Assembly (NCBI GenBank): GCA_902796895.1
Contig: CADBQV010000030.1
Location: forward strand, 1-6,337
Direction of reading: 5' to 3'
DNA from: an uncultured Erysipelotrichaceae bacterium
Lineage (GTDB): Bacteria; Bacillota_I; Bacilli_A; Acholeplasmatales; Anaeroplasmataceae
Length of the DNA: 6,337 nucleotides
Shown: one piece after another, positions 1 through 5,656 of the stretch
How positions within the stretch are numbered: position 1 is the stretch's first letter
Layout of the letters: each line of letters begins with the position of its first letter
Made by a program: the position numbers and the translations under genes
The notes under the pieces: model-generated
Database searches by the model: none
Seen by the model: the letters and a program-made list of their open reading frames with translations, nothing else
Told to the model about the DNA's origin: nothing

Positions 1-1
1 A

Positions 2-541
2 ACAAAAGGTATGTTAAATAAAGAAGTATTCTATCAAGCATCAAAAGGTGTTGTAGTACTTGACTTTGCTCGTGATACTTTAGTAAACGAAAAAGATCTA
101 GAAGAAGCATTAAAGAATGGTCAAGTTAAGAAGTTTGTTACAGATTTTGCAAATGCTAATGTTGTAAAATTACCTAATACAATCGTTTTACCTCACTTAG
201 GAGCTTCTACTGATGAAGCAGAAGATAACTGTGCATTAATGGCTGTTGCTGAATTAAAGAACTTCATTGAAAATGGTAATATCCAAAATTCAGTTAACTA
301 TCCTGCAGTTGATGCTGGCGTTAAACCTGCTAACTTCACAAGAGTTTGTATCAACCACAAGAACAATCCTGGTATTATTGCTAAATTCACTAATGAAATT
401 TCATCTAAGGGTGCTAATATTGAATCATTAGTAAGCCAATCTAAAGGTGAATTTGCTTATACTATCTTAGATTTAGATAAGAATGTTGATACTAATGCAC
501 TTGCTACATTAGAAGGTGTATTAAGGGTTAGAGTGATTTAA
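2..541 (+). CDS. serA: D-3-phosphoglycerate dehydrogenase, C-terminal part (5' end outside window)
   Basis: This enzyme oxidises 3-phosphoglycerate to 3-phosphohydroxypyruvate with NAD+, the first step of serine synthesis, in the cytosol. The reading frame is open to the left edge, so the Met at position 11 is internal and about half of a ~390-residue short-type enzyme is missing. The visible part begins in the Rossmann NAD-binding domain: the family signature FARDTLVNE carries the conserved Arg (codon 71-73), and LPHLGAST carries the catalytic His (codon 194-196). It returns to the substrate domain (SVNYP) and ends in an ACT domain at about 335-538 (RVCINHKNNPGIIAKF), which in this family is a regulatory, often serine-binding module. 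The family's usual DxFPxEP motif reads TDFANANV here; as far as I recall, related short SerA proteins also deviate at this point. The next gene starts 2 bp after the TAA, suggesting one operon. serC would be the expected upstream partner but is not visible. Confidence 0.93.
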   Translation, partial: TKGMLNKEVFYQASKGVVVLDFARDTLVNEKDLEEALKNGQVKKFVTDFANANVVKLPNTIVLPHLGASTDEAEDNCALMAVAELKNFIENGNIQNSVNYPAVDAGVKPANFTRVCINHKNNPGIIAKFTNEISSKGANIESLVSQSKGEFAYTILDLDKNVDTNALATLEGVLRVRVI

Positions 542-543
542 TA

Positions 544-1314
544 ATGATAAAAATAGGAATGCCTCAATTATATGAATTTGATACAGTTGAAGATAATTTA
601 AAATTAGCAAAAGAATTAGGTGTTGATTTCATCGAATTAAATTTAAATTTCGGATATTGTAGAAAAGAAATGGAGGCTAAGACAATTGCCTCACTACTTG
701 AAAAATATAAAGTAGAGGCTACCCTACATTTTTATGATGAAGCAGATTTTGCATCATATGATGAAGTTGTCGATGCATATTTAGTATTACTTGAAAAATA
801 TGCAAGCCTTGCATGTGGATATATTAAACAAATAAATATGCATTTAATTCCAGGACCTGTAGTTACAATTTCTGGTGTTAAAAATTATATTTATGAAAAA
901 GAATATGATGAATATATTACAAGACTAATTAATAATTTTAAAAAGGCTGAAAAGATTTGTAATAAATATAATATCAATATGGTAATTGAAAATACTGATA
1001 ATATTCCTGAATATACTAAAAGATCATACCATGATTTATATAAAGCAGGTTTTAGATTCTGTTATGATATAGGTCATGATCATTTAAGCTATGATATAGT
1101 TTGGAATTTATTAAATGAAATTGATTTACCATTTGATGAATTCCATATTCATGATGCTAAAGATAGAAAGAAGTGCCATTTATCACTTGGTGATGGTACA
1201 CTAGATATCAAGAAATTTAAAGATTTAGCAGAAAAAAATAATGCATATGTTGTACTTGAAGTTAAGCAATCAAGTGATTTAATTTCATCAGTTCCATTAT
1301 TCAAAAAGCTTTAA
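544..1314 (+). CDS. Sugar phosphate isomerase/epimerase-like TIM-barrel protein
   Basis: This 256-residue protein has the layout of the xylose-isomerase-like/AP-endonuclease-2 TIM-barrel superfamily, which holds sugar isomerases, epimerases and endonuclease IV. Residues at the ends of the barrel strands look like the usual divalent-metal site: Glu149 (MVIENT), Asp175 and His178 (CYDIGH), His201/His203 (FHIHDA) and Glu239 (VVLEV). HLSLGDGTLD at 212-221 matches the family's typical H-x-x-x-G-x-G segment. There is no signal peptide or membrane segment, so it is cytosolic. The ATG lies 2 bp after the serA stop; GAGTGAT (531-537), inside the end of serA, can serve as the ribosome site, so translation is probably coupled. 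The link to serA suggests a role near phosphoglycerate, serine or sugar-phosphate metabolism, but the substrate cannot be read from the sequence. Endonuclease IV is unlikely because its characteristic long metal-site motifs are absent. Confidence 0.75.
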   Translation: MIKIGMPQLYEFDTVEDNLKLAKELGVDFIELNLNFGYCRKEMEAKTIASLLEKYKVEATLHFYDEADFASYDEVVDAYLVLLEKYASLACGYIKQINMHLIPGPVVTISGVKNYIYEKEYDEYITRLINNFKKAEKICNKYNINMVIENTDNIPEYTKRSYHDLYKAGFRFCYDIGHDHLSYDIVWNLLNEIDLPFDEFHIHDAKDRKKCHLSLGDGTLDIKKFKDLAEKNNAYVVLEVKQSSDLISSVPLFKKL

Positions 1315-1335
1315 AAAAATATTTTAAAAATATAC

Positions 1336-1364
1336 TTGTATTAAATAAACATATATGTTAAAAT
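1336..1364 (+). promoter_or_regulatory. Promoter of rpmE (extended -10)
   Basis: A -35 TTGTAT (1336-1341), a 17-bp spacer and a -10 TAAAAT (1359-1364) are visible, with TG at 1356-1357 giving an extended -10. Transcription would start near 1371, leaving a leader of about 47 nt before the rpmE ATG. The alternative upstream ATG at 1355 lies inside this promoter, which argues against a longer protein. Confidence 0.72.
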
Positions 1365-1379
1365 ACTTGAGTAAACTTT

Positions 1380-1398
1380 CTATGGCATTAGTCCATGG
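1380..1398 (+). promoter_or_regulatory. Hairpin in the rpmE leader, next to the ribosome site
   Basis: CTATGG (1380-1385) can pair with CCATGG (1393-1398) as six base pairs, one of them G-U, around a 7-nt loop (CATTAGT). The stem ends three bases before the AAGGAG ribosome site (1402-1407), a position suited to translational control. Many bacterial bL31 genes have autoregulatory leaders, so this could be one, but the stem is short and no comparative support is available here. Confidence 0.4.
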
Positions 1399-1417
1399 CG
1401 GAAGGAGTTGGAAAAGC

Positions 1418-1624
1418 ATGAAAAAGGATATTCATCCAAATTACAAGACTGTAAAAGTTACTTGTACTACATGTGGCGCTACATTTGAAACAGGTTCAGT
1501 ATTAGACGAAATTCGTGTTGATACTTGCTCTAATTGTCATCCATTCTATACTGGAAAGCAAGCATTTACACAAGCTGATGGACGTGTTGAAAAATTCAAT
1601 AAGCGTTATAATTTAAAGAAGTAA
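1418..1624 (+). CDS. rpmE: 50S ribosomal protein bL31, zinc-binding form
   Basis: bL31 is a small protein of the large ribosomal subunit that helps bridge the two subunits. The 68-residue product starts [10 protein letters not shown], the standard bL31 beginning, and carries two CxxC pairs (Cys16/Cys19 and Cys37/Cys40) that bind Zn2+. This is therefore the C+ form, the one usually replaced by a Cys-less paralogue in zinc starvation. HPFYTGKQ at 41-48 is also characteristic. I chose the ATG at 1418 because AAGGAG (1402-1407) lies 10 nt upstream and the family begins there. The in-frame ATG at 1355 would add 21 atypical residues and falls inside the promoter. The gene has its own promoter and a strong terminator, so it is a single-gene unit. 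tdk follows, a rpmE-tdk order also found in Bacillus. Confidence 0.96.
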   Translation: MKKDIHPNYKTVKVTCTTCGATFETGSVLDEIRVDTCSNCHPFYTGKQAFTQADGRVEKFNKRYNLKK

Positions 1625-1635
1625 TTTTAGATATT

Positions 1636-1663
1636 AAGGAGCATATAATTTGCTCCTTTTTTT
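1636..1663 (+). terminator. Rho-independent terminator after rpmE
   Basis: AAGGAGCA (1636-1643) and TGCTCCTT (1651-1658) form a perfect 8-bp stem with a 7-nt loop. An uninterrupted T tract (1657-1663) follows directly. It lies 12 bp after the rpmE stop and separates rpmE from tdk. Confidence 0.9.
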
Positions 1664-1706
1664 CTCGTTTTTTTTCTATTATTTCCTATGATTTTAAATT
1701 AAAATA

Positions 1707-1715
1707 TGATATAAT
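1707..1715 (+). promoter_or_regulatory. Promoter of tdk-tadA (extended -10)
   Basis: TGATATAAT at 1707-1715 is a perfect extended -10 element. At 17-bp spacing the -35 position (1687-1692) matches the consensus poorly, so recognition would rely on the TG extension. Transcription would start near 1722, giving a leader of about 20 nt. Confidence 0.6.
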
Positions 1716-1743
1716 ATTTATAAATTTTAGGGAGTTGATTAAA

Positions 1744-2343
1744 TTGAATTATAAGGGCAATGAAAAAGGATGGGTTGAGACTATTGTCGGCCCAATGTAT
1801 GCTGGTAAGACAGAAGAATTAATTCGTAGAATTAAAAGAATGGAATATGCTCATAAAAACTATATTATTTTTAAGCCAAATATCGATGATAGATATAGTG
1901 ATTGTGAAATTGTATCTCATAATAAAAAAGCTATGAAGGCAGTAGGAATTGATCATGGTAGTGAAATAAAAAGACATCTTAAAAAAGATGTTCAAGCAGT
2001 AGTTATCGATGAAGTACAATTTTTTGATAAATCATTAGTTAAATATTTAAAAGAATTAGCTGATAATGGCTATAGAGTTATTTGTGCCGGACTTGATACT
2101 GACTTTAGAGGTCTTCCTTTTGGACCTATTGGTGATATCATGGCAATAAGTGAATCTGTTACTAAATTAACTGCAATATGCTCATGCTGTGGTGAACCTG
2201 CTACAAAAACTCAAAGAATAATCAATGGTAAGCCTGCTTATTATAATGATCCTATTATTCTTGTTGGTGAGAAAGAATCATATGAAGCAAGATGTAGAAA
2301 TTGTCATATAGTATTAACAGGTAACGAAGAAGATGACAAATAA
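1744..2343 (+). CDS. tdk: Thymidine kinase, type II (zinc-containing)
   Basis: This cytosolic salvage enzyme transfers phosphate from ATP to thymidine (or deoxyuridine), giving dTMP. From the TTG at 1744 it has 199 residues, normal for the TK1-like family. The P-loop is GPMYAGKT (16-23), and the Walker B region VVIDEVQFF contains the catalytic Glu90. The structural Zn2+ site is Cys146/Cys149 (CSCCGEPA) with Cys184/Cys187 (CRNCH). The lasso that holds the thymidine base runs between these pairs. An in-frame TTG at 1735 would add three residues, but it abuts the ribosome site TAGGGAG (1728-1734) with no spacer. The TTG at 1744 sits 9 nt away and is the better start. The last 11 bp overlap tadA, so the two are co-transcribed. 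rpmE lies upstream, as in Bacillus. Confidence 0.95.
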   Translation: MNYKGNEKGWVETIVGPMYAGKTEELIRRIKRMEYAHKNYIIFKPNIDDRYSDCEIVSHNKKAMKAVGIDHGSEIKRHLKKDVQAVVIDEVQFFDKSLVKYLKELADNGYRVICAGLDTDFRGLPFGPIGDIMAISESVTKLTAICSCCGEPATKTQRIINGKPAYYNDPIILVGEKESYEARCRNCHIVLTGNEEDDK

Positions 2344-2782
2344 AGATGAATATTTTATGTCTTTAGCATTAAAGGAAGCTAAAAAGGCATATGATATTGA
2401 TGAAGTACCTGTTGGTTGCGTAATAGTACTAAATGATAAAGTAATCGCAAGAGCTTATAATAAAAGAGAAAAAGATAAATCAAGTATTTCTCATGCAGAA
2501 ATATTAGCAATTAAAAAAGCGTCAAAGAAACTTGATTCATGGAGACTTGATGATTGTAAAATCTATGTCACACTTGAACCATGTATAATGTGTGCAGGTG
2601 CTATATTACAAGCTAAAATAAAGAATTTATATTATGGTGCTAAGGAACTAAGATATGGTTCTATAAGCTTAGCTAATATTTTTAGTTATAAATATAATTA
2701 TGATATTTCAGTTTTAGGTGGAATATTAGAAGAAGAATCTAGTATGTTAATATCTTCATTCTTTAAGAAATTAAGAAATTAA
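2333..2782 (+). CDS. tadA: tRNA-specific adenosine deaminase
   Basis: TadA deaminates A34 to inosine in the anticodon of tRNA-Arg(ACG), letting one tRNA read CGU, CGC and CGA. The 149-residue protein has the cytidine/deoxycytidylate deaminase zinc fold: HAE with ligand His54 and proton-shuttling Glu56, and PCIMC with ligands Cys84 and Cys87. SWRLDDCKIYVTLEPC and the C-terminal LISSFFKKLR match TadA better than free-base or nucleoside deaminases. The ATG at 2333 gives an N-terminus aligning with the family (EYFMSLALKEAKKA). It lies inside the end of tdk in another frame; the only ribosome site is a weak AGG about 11 nt upstream, so translation may depend on ribosomes finishing tdk. ffs follows directly, as tadA precedes the SRP RNA gene in Bacillus. 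No terminator separates them, so some transcripts may run into ffs. Confidence 0.95.
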   Translation: MTNKDEYFMSLALKEAKKAYDIDEVPVGCVIVLNDKVIARAYNKREKDKSSISHAEILAIKKASKKLDSWRLDDCKIYVTLEPCIMCAGAILQAKIKNLYYGAKELRYGSISLANIFSYKYNYDISVLGGILEEESSMLISSFFKKLRN

Positions 2783-2787
2783 TATAC

Positions 2788-2816
2788 TTGAAATAATTAT
2801 ATCTTTATGCTAGAAT
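2788..2816 (+). promoter_or_regulatory. Promoter of the SRP RNA gene
   Basis: TTGAAA (2788-2793), a 17-bp spacer and TAGAAT (2811-2816) are visible, with TG at 2808-2809 adding an extended -10. It begins 6 bp after the tadA stop. The predicted start near 2822 falls just before the first pairing bases of the SRP RNA, so the promoter independently supports the RNA's 5' end. Confidence 0.8.
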
Positions 2817-2820
2817 TAAA

Positions 2821-2912
2821 GACGTCCTTAGCCAATTGCTTAGAGTGAACCAGGTCAGGGTCGGAAGACAGCAGCCTTAAGCTTTTGGGTGATGTGGCTG
2901 AGGCGCCTATAT
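2821..2912 (+). ncRNA. ffs: Signal recognition particle RNA, small (4.5S-like) type
   Basis: This RNA pairs with Ffh to form the particle that delivers nascent membrane proteins to FtsY and the translocon. The conserved domain IV tip is clear: GGT (2853-2855) pairs with GCC (2874-2876), the symmetric loop is CAGG/AGCA, then GTC (2860-2862) pairs with GAC (2867-2869) around the GGAA tetraloop (2863-2866). The ends close through a 9-bp helix, 2826-2834 with 2895-2903, containing one G-U pair. The middle pairing, perhaps 2838-2843 with 2877-2882, is less certain. At about 85-90 nt it lacks the Alu domain of the ~270-nt Bacillus RNA. The 5' end follows from the promoter; the 3' end is estimated. 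Confidence 0.95.
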
Positions 2913-2921
2913 AACAATAAT

Positions 2922-2945
2922 GACTGATTTAATCAGTCTTTTTTT
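2922..2945 (+). terminator. Rho-independent terminator after the SRP RNA
   Basis: GACTGAT (2922-2928) pairs with ATCAGTC (2932-2938) around a 3-nt loop, followed by seven T residues (2939-2945). It ends transcription from ffs and possibly from tdk-tadA. Confidence 0.85.
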
Positions 2946-2973
2946 ATAAAAAAAGAGGCATTTTTTGCCTCTT
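2946..2973 (-). terminator. Rho-independent terminator after pepP
   Basis: Read on the minus strand, an 8-bp stem AAGAGGCA/TGCCTCTT (2973-2966 with 2960-2953) with a 5-nt A loop is followed by a T-rich tail. The pepP stop codon (2974-2972) overlaps the start of the stem. On the plus strand the same hairpin is followed, after three A and a TC, by six T, so it may also back up the ffs terminator. Confidence 0.82.
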
Positions 2974-4750
2974 AAATCTTTTTTGTATATTCTTTTAAGA
3001 ATTCTAATTCATCATCCTTAAGTGATGGACTAAGTTTATCATAAACCATTTGATGATAATTATTTAACCATTCCTTTTCTTCCTTAGTTAATAAAGATAT
3101 TTTTATTAAGTCAAGGTCAATAGGACAATAAGTTATTGTTTCAAATTCATAGAATGTTCCCCATTCATTACTTTCTTTTAGGACACATAATAATTCATTT
3201 TCAATTCTAATACCATATTTTCCTTCAATATAAATTCCTGGTTCATCAGTTGTAACCATACCTGGTTCTAAAACACAAGAATCTAATCTTTCAGGAACGC
3301 TTTTCCATCTAAAGCCGTTAGGTGCTTCATGAACAGAAAGTAGATAACCTACACCATGGCCTGTACCACATTTATAATCGATACAACCACGCCATACTTG
3401 CTCTCTTGCAAGAACGTCTAGATTCATTCCTGTACAGCCCTTCATAAATACACATTTTGCTAGATTAATCATAGCTTTTAAAACCATTGTATAATGAGTT
3501 TTAATCTTATCATTTGCTTTTCCCATCATAAATGTTCTTGTTATATCTGTAGTACCTTCTAGATAATGTCCTCCACTATCTACAAGTAAAATTCCATCAT
3601 TAATTGGTTGAGATGTTTCTTTTGTCGCACTATAATGCATCATTGCAGCATTTTGGTTACATGCACAAATAGTATTAAATGATAAATCAACAAATCCTTT
3701 GTTCTTTTTTCTTAATTTTTCTAAGTAATCAGATACTGATAATTCAGTCATTGGTTCTTTTTTGTAATTATTTTTTAAATAATACATAAATTTAACCATT
3801 GCCACTCCATCACGTTCGTGAGCGATTTTTATATTTTTAATTTCAGTTTGATTTTTAATTGCTTTAAGTCTTACTGTAGGATTAATCTTATTAACAAATG
3901 TGTTATTACCTTGTTGTAATTTATTATATAATGCATAATTAACTTTGTTGAAATCCATTAATATCTTTTTATTTTTAATTGTATATAAATAACTATAGAT
4001 TTCATCATATTCTTTTAATTCAATATTGTTTTCAGATAAATAAGTAGATACTATTAAATCTACTTTTTTATTATCAACAAATAAAATAGTAGAAGATTCA
4101 GTAATGATAGTATAAGCTAAAAATACTGGAGTATGTAAGACATCGTTAGCACGTAAATTATATAACCATGCTTGATCTTCAAGTTGAGTTAATAATAATA
4201 CATCACAATTAGAAGCCTTTAATTCATCTCTTACATCAATTATTTTTTTATCATATGATACACCTGAATAGAATTTGGATAATTTATAAATTAAAGAATA
4301 AGGTAATTCAGGTCTATCCTTCCAAATTAAATTAATTAAGTTTGCTTCTTTAAATAAAACATTTGGAATTGCTTCTTTTAATTCTAATATATCTTTTGTT
4401 GTAGATAGCTTGAAATTAAATCCTAATGTTACATTTTCTTCCTTTTGAAAATAATTAATTAAAAATTCATTTACAGTTGGCGTATTTTCAGTACCAATTT
4501 TCATAAGTTCAATTGGTTTGTTTTTAATTTGATTTTCTGCTTGAATAAAATATCTTCCATCAGTCCACAAATAACCCTTTTCCTTAGTTATAACAAGAGT
4601 ACCAGCAGAACCAGTAAATCCTGTTAAGAATTGTCTAATTTTAAAATGATCTGCAATATATTCACTCATATGATAATCACTTGTAGGTATTATATAAGCA
4701 TCTATATTTTCACTAATCATTTTTTGAATAAAAATTTCAATAAGTTCCAT
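2972..4750 (-). CDS. pepP: Xaa-Pro aminopeptidase (M24B), three-domain type
   Basis: Aminopeptidase P removes an N-terminal residue when the second residue is proline, helping recycle peptides. This 592-residue form resembles the long, three-domain family that includes human XPNPEP1, not the ~440-residue E. coli PepP. Two creatinase-type N-terminal domains span about 1-130 and 150-300. The pita-bread catalytic domain follows at about 305-540, and a short M24 C-terminal domain covers about 545-592. The dinuclear metal ligands are all present: Asp391 (LLVDSG), Asp402 (TTDITRT), His465 (GTGHGVG), Glu503 (TDEPG) and Glu517 (RIENE). His372 (MHYSAT) and His474 (SVHEAP) match the family's catalytic histidines. 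There is no signal peptide, so it should be cytosolic. GGTGAT (4761-4756) sits 5 nt before the ATG. The gene converges on ffs and diverges from the CvpA-like gene. The symbol pepP is used in the family sense. Confidence 0.93.
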   Translation of the reverse strand: MELIEIFIQKMISENIDAYIIPTSDYHMSEYIADHFKIRQFLTGFTGSAGTLVITKEKGYLWTDGRYFIQAENQIKNKPIELMKIGTENTPTVNEFLINYFQKEENVTLGFNFKLSTTKDILELKEAIPNVLFKEANLINLIWKDRPELPYSLIYKLSKFYSGVSYDKKIIDVRDELKASNCDVLLLTQLEDQAWLYNLRANDVLHTPVFLAYTIITESSTILFVDNKKVDLIVSTYLSENNIELKEYDEIYSYLYTIKNKKILMDFNKVNYALYNKLQQGNNTFVNKINPTVRLKAIKNQTEIKNIKIAHERDGVAMVKFMYYLKNNYKKEPMTELSVSDYLEKLRKKNKGFVDLSFNTICACNQNAAMMHYSATKETSQPINDGILLVDSGGHYLEGTTDITRTFMMGKANDKIKTHYTMVLKAMINLAKCVFMKGCTGMNLDVLAREQVWRGCIDYKCGTGHGVGYLLSVHEAPNGFRWKSVPERLDSCVLEPGMVTTDEPGIYIEGKYGIRIENELLCVLKESNEWGTFYEFETITYCPIDLDLIKISLLTKEEKEWLNNYHQMVYDKLSPSLKDDELEFLKEYTKKI

Positions 4751-4767
4751 AAATAATCACCAAAAAT

Positions 4768-4796
4768 ATTATATAATAATTAAGCTCAATTTTGAA
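4768..4796 (-). promoter_or_regulatory. Promoter of pepP
   Basis: On the minus strand TTCAAA (4796-4791), a 17-bp spacer and a perfect TATAAT (4773-4768) are visible. The predicted start near 4761 leaves a leader of only about 11 nt, with the GGTGAT ribosome site at its very 5' end. That is tight, so the true start could differ. Confidence 0.55.
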
Positions 4797-4804
4797 GAAG
4801 ATAA

Positions 4805-4833
4805 TTGATAGTTTAATAAAAATAATATATAAT
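4805..4833 (+). promoter_or_regulatory. Promoter of the CvpA-family gene
   Basis: TTGATA (4805-4810), exactly 17 bp of spacer and TATAAT (4828-4833) make a near-consensus housekeeping promoter. Transcription would start near 4840, about 20 nt before the ATG. Its -35 is 8 bp from the -35 of the divergent pepP promoter. Confidence 0.8.
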
Positions 4834-4859
4834 TGAATATGCTATAAAGGAGAGTAAAT

Positions 4860-5561
4860 ATGGATTTAGGAATAGTCGGAATTATTGATATAGTTATTAT
4901 AGTTTTATTAATACTTTCTATTATTGTTGGTGCTAAAAAAGGTTTTGTTAATTCATTATCTGGTATTGGAGTTTTATTAATTGTTATTTTTTCAGTACTA
5001 TATTGTGGTCAATTAGCAAACTTATTTAAATCTTGGGGTTTATTACATCCTGATATTTATGAGGTTGTATTTGGTAAAATTGAACCTAATTTATCTAGCA
5101 CATTTACTGATACCTTATCTAAAGCATATAACATTCCATTTTGGATTGCTGGTATATTAGCATTTTTAATGGGTAAGCCTTCTGATAATCAAACAGCTAT
5201 GCAATATAGTGAAATAGTTACTATAAAATCATTAACATTTATTTGCTTTTTCATAATGTTATTTACATTATTGATTGCTTTATTCATTTTAAAATTAATC
5301 AGCAAACAAACAAGTAAAGATGGAATAGGTAGGGCTGTTGATAGAGTATTTGGTGTCATATTTAGCTTAATTGTCTTTTCAGTATTCGTATGTGTAGTAT
5401 TCTGGGTATTAAAGCTTATATATAATGGTGTAAGTCCTGATAGTGGCTATGTTGAATTTATGAATAAGGATTTAATGCTAAATGATGATTCAAAATTTAG
5501 AATTAGTAAAATAATCTATAATGGCAATATTCTTGCTAGCTTTATGGAGAGTATTTTTTGA
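4860..5561 (+). CDS. CvpA-family integral membrane protein
   Basis: This 233-residue protein has about four membrane segments, roughly 4-24, 32-52, 121-146 and 164-188; a moderately hydrophobic stretch at 92-104 may be a re-entrant or amphipathic piece. The N-terminal pattern of Asp10, a hydrophobic run, then GAKKGFV (24-30) and a second hydrophobic run is the CvpA family signature. GRAVDRVFGVIFSL (157-170) matches the family's second conserved block. CvpA was named for a role in colicin V production in E. coli; what Firmicute relatives do is not well defined. It is longer than the ~160-residue E. coli protein, with an extra 53-120 loop and a polar C-terminal tail. AAAGGAG (4846-4852) lies 7 nt before the ATG. 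The stop is TGA followed at once by TAA, and the TGA sits in the loop of the terminator. It is probably a single-gene transcript. Confidence 0.72.
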   Translation: MDLGIVGIIDIVIIVLLILSIIVGAKKGFVNSLSGIGVLLIVIFSVLYCGQLANLFKSWGLLHPDIYEVVFGKIEPNLSSTFTDTLSKAYNIPFWIAGILAFLMGKPSDNQTAMQYSEIVTIKSLTFICFFIMLFTLLIALFILKLISKQTSKDGIGRAVDRVFGVIFSLIVFSVFVCVVFWVLKLIYNGVSPDSGYVEFMNKDLMLNDDSKFRISKIIYNGNILASFMESIF

Positions 5562-5586
5562 TAAAAATACTTTCCATTTTTTCTTT
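5544..5586 (+). terminator. Rho-independent terminator overlapping the end of the CvpA-family gene
   Basis: Positions 5544-5558 pair with 5563-5577 as a continuous 15-bp stem with one G-U pair and a TGAT tetraloop (5559-5562). Six T (5577-5582) follow, then CTTT. The whole 5' arm is coding sequence and the TGA stop codon is the first three bases of the loop. Confidence 0.88.
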
Positions 5587-5603
5587 AATTTTACATAACG
5601 ATA

Positions 5604-5612
5604 TGTTATAAT
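5604..5612 (+). promoter_or_regulatory. Promoter of the right-edge membrane protein gene (extended -10)
   Basis: TGTTATAAT (5604-5612) is a perfect extended -10. A weak -35, TTTAAT (5584-5589), is 17 bp upstream and overlaps the tail of the preceding terminator. A short inverted repeat ATAAC/GTTAT (5595-5599, 5605-5609) overlaps the -10. Transcription would start near 5619. Confidence 0.65.
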
Positions 5613-5656
5613 GAATTGTATTTTTTTGAAGGATTTGAATTTACTGAGGTGATGAT

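Noticed and set aside
128..166. Loss of the catalytic acid in SerA (TDFANANV instead of DxFPxEP)
   Set aside because: As I recall, short ACT-type SerA proteins of related bacteria also deviate here, so I do not treat this as an inactive enzyme; Arg and His are intact.
1319..1333. Possible terminator after the isomerase gene
   Set aside because: ATATTT/AAATAT is a 6-bp all-AT hairpin without a T tract, expected by chance in such AT-rich DNA; the operon may read into rpmE.
1355..1417. Longer rpmE from the in-frame ATG at 1355
   Set aside because: The ATG lies inside the predicted promoter, has no ribosome site, and the extra 21 residues do not belong to bL31; the ATG at 1418 has AAGGAG at good spacing.
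1735..1743. tdk start at the TTG at 1735
   Set aside because: The ribosome site TAGGGAG ends directly at 1734, leaving no spacer; the TTG at 1744 has a 9-nt spacer.
1819..2019. 66-codon minus-strand reading frame
   Set aside because: It lies wholly inside tdk on the other strand, has a low-complexity Ile/Phe/Ser composition and no supporting signals.
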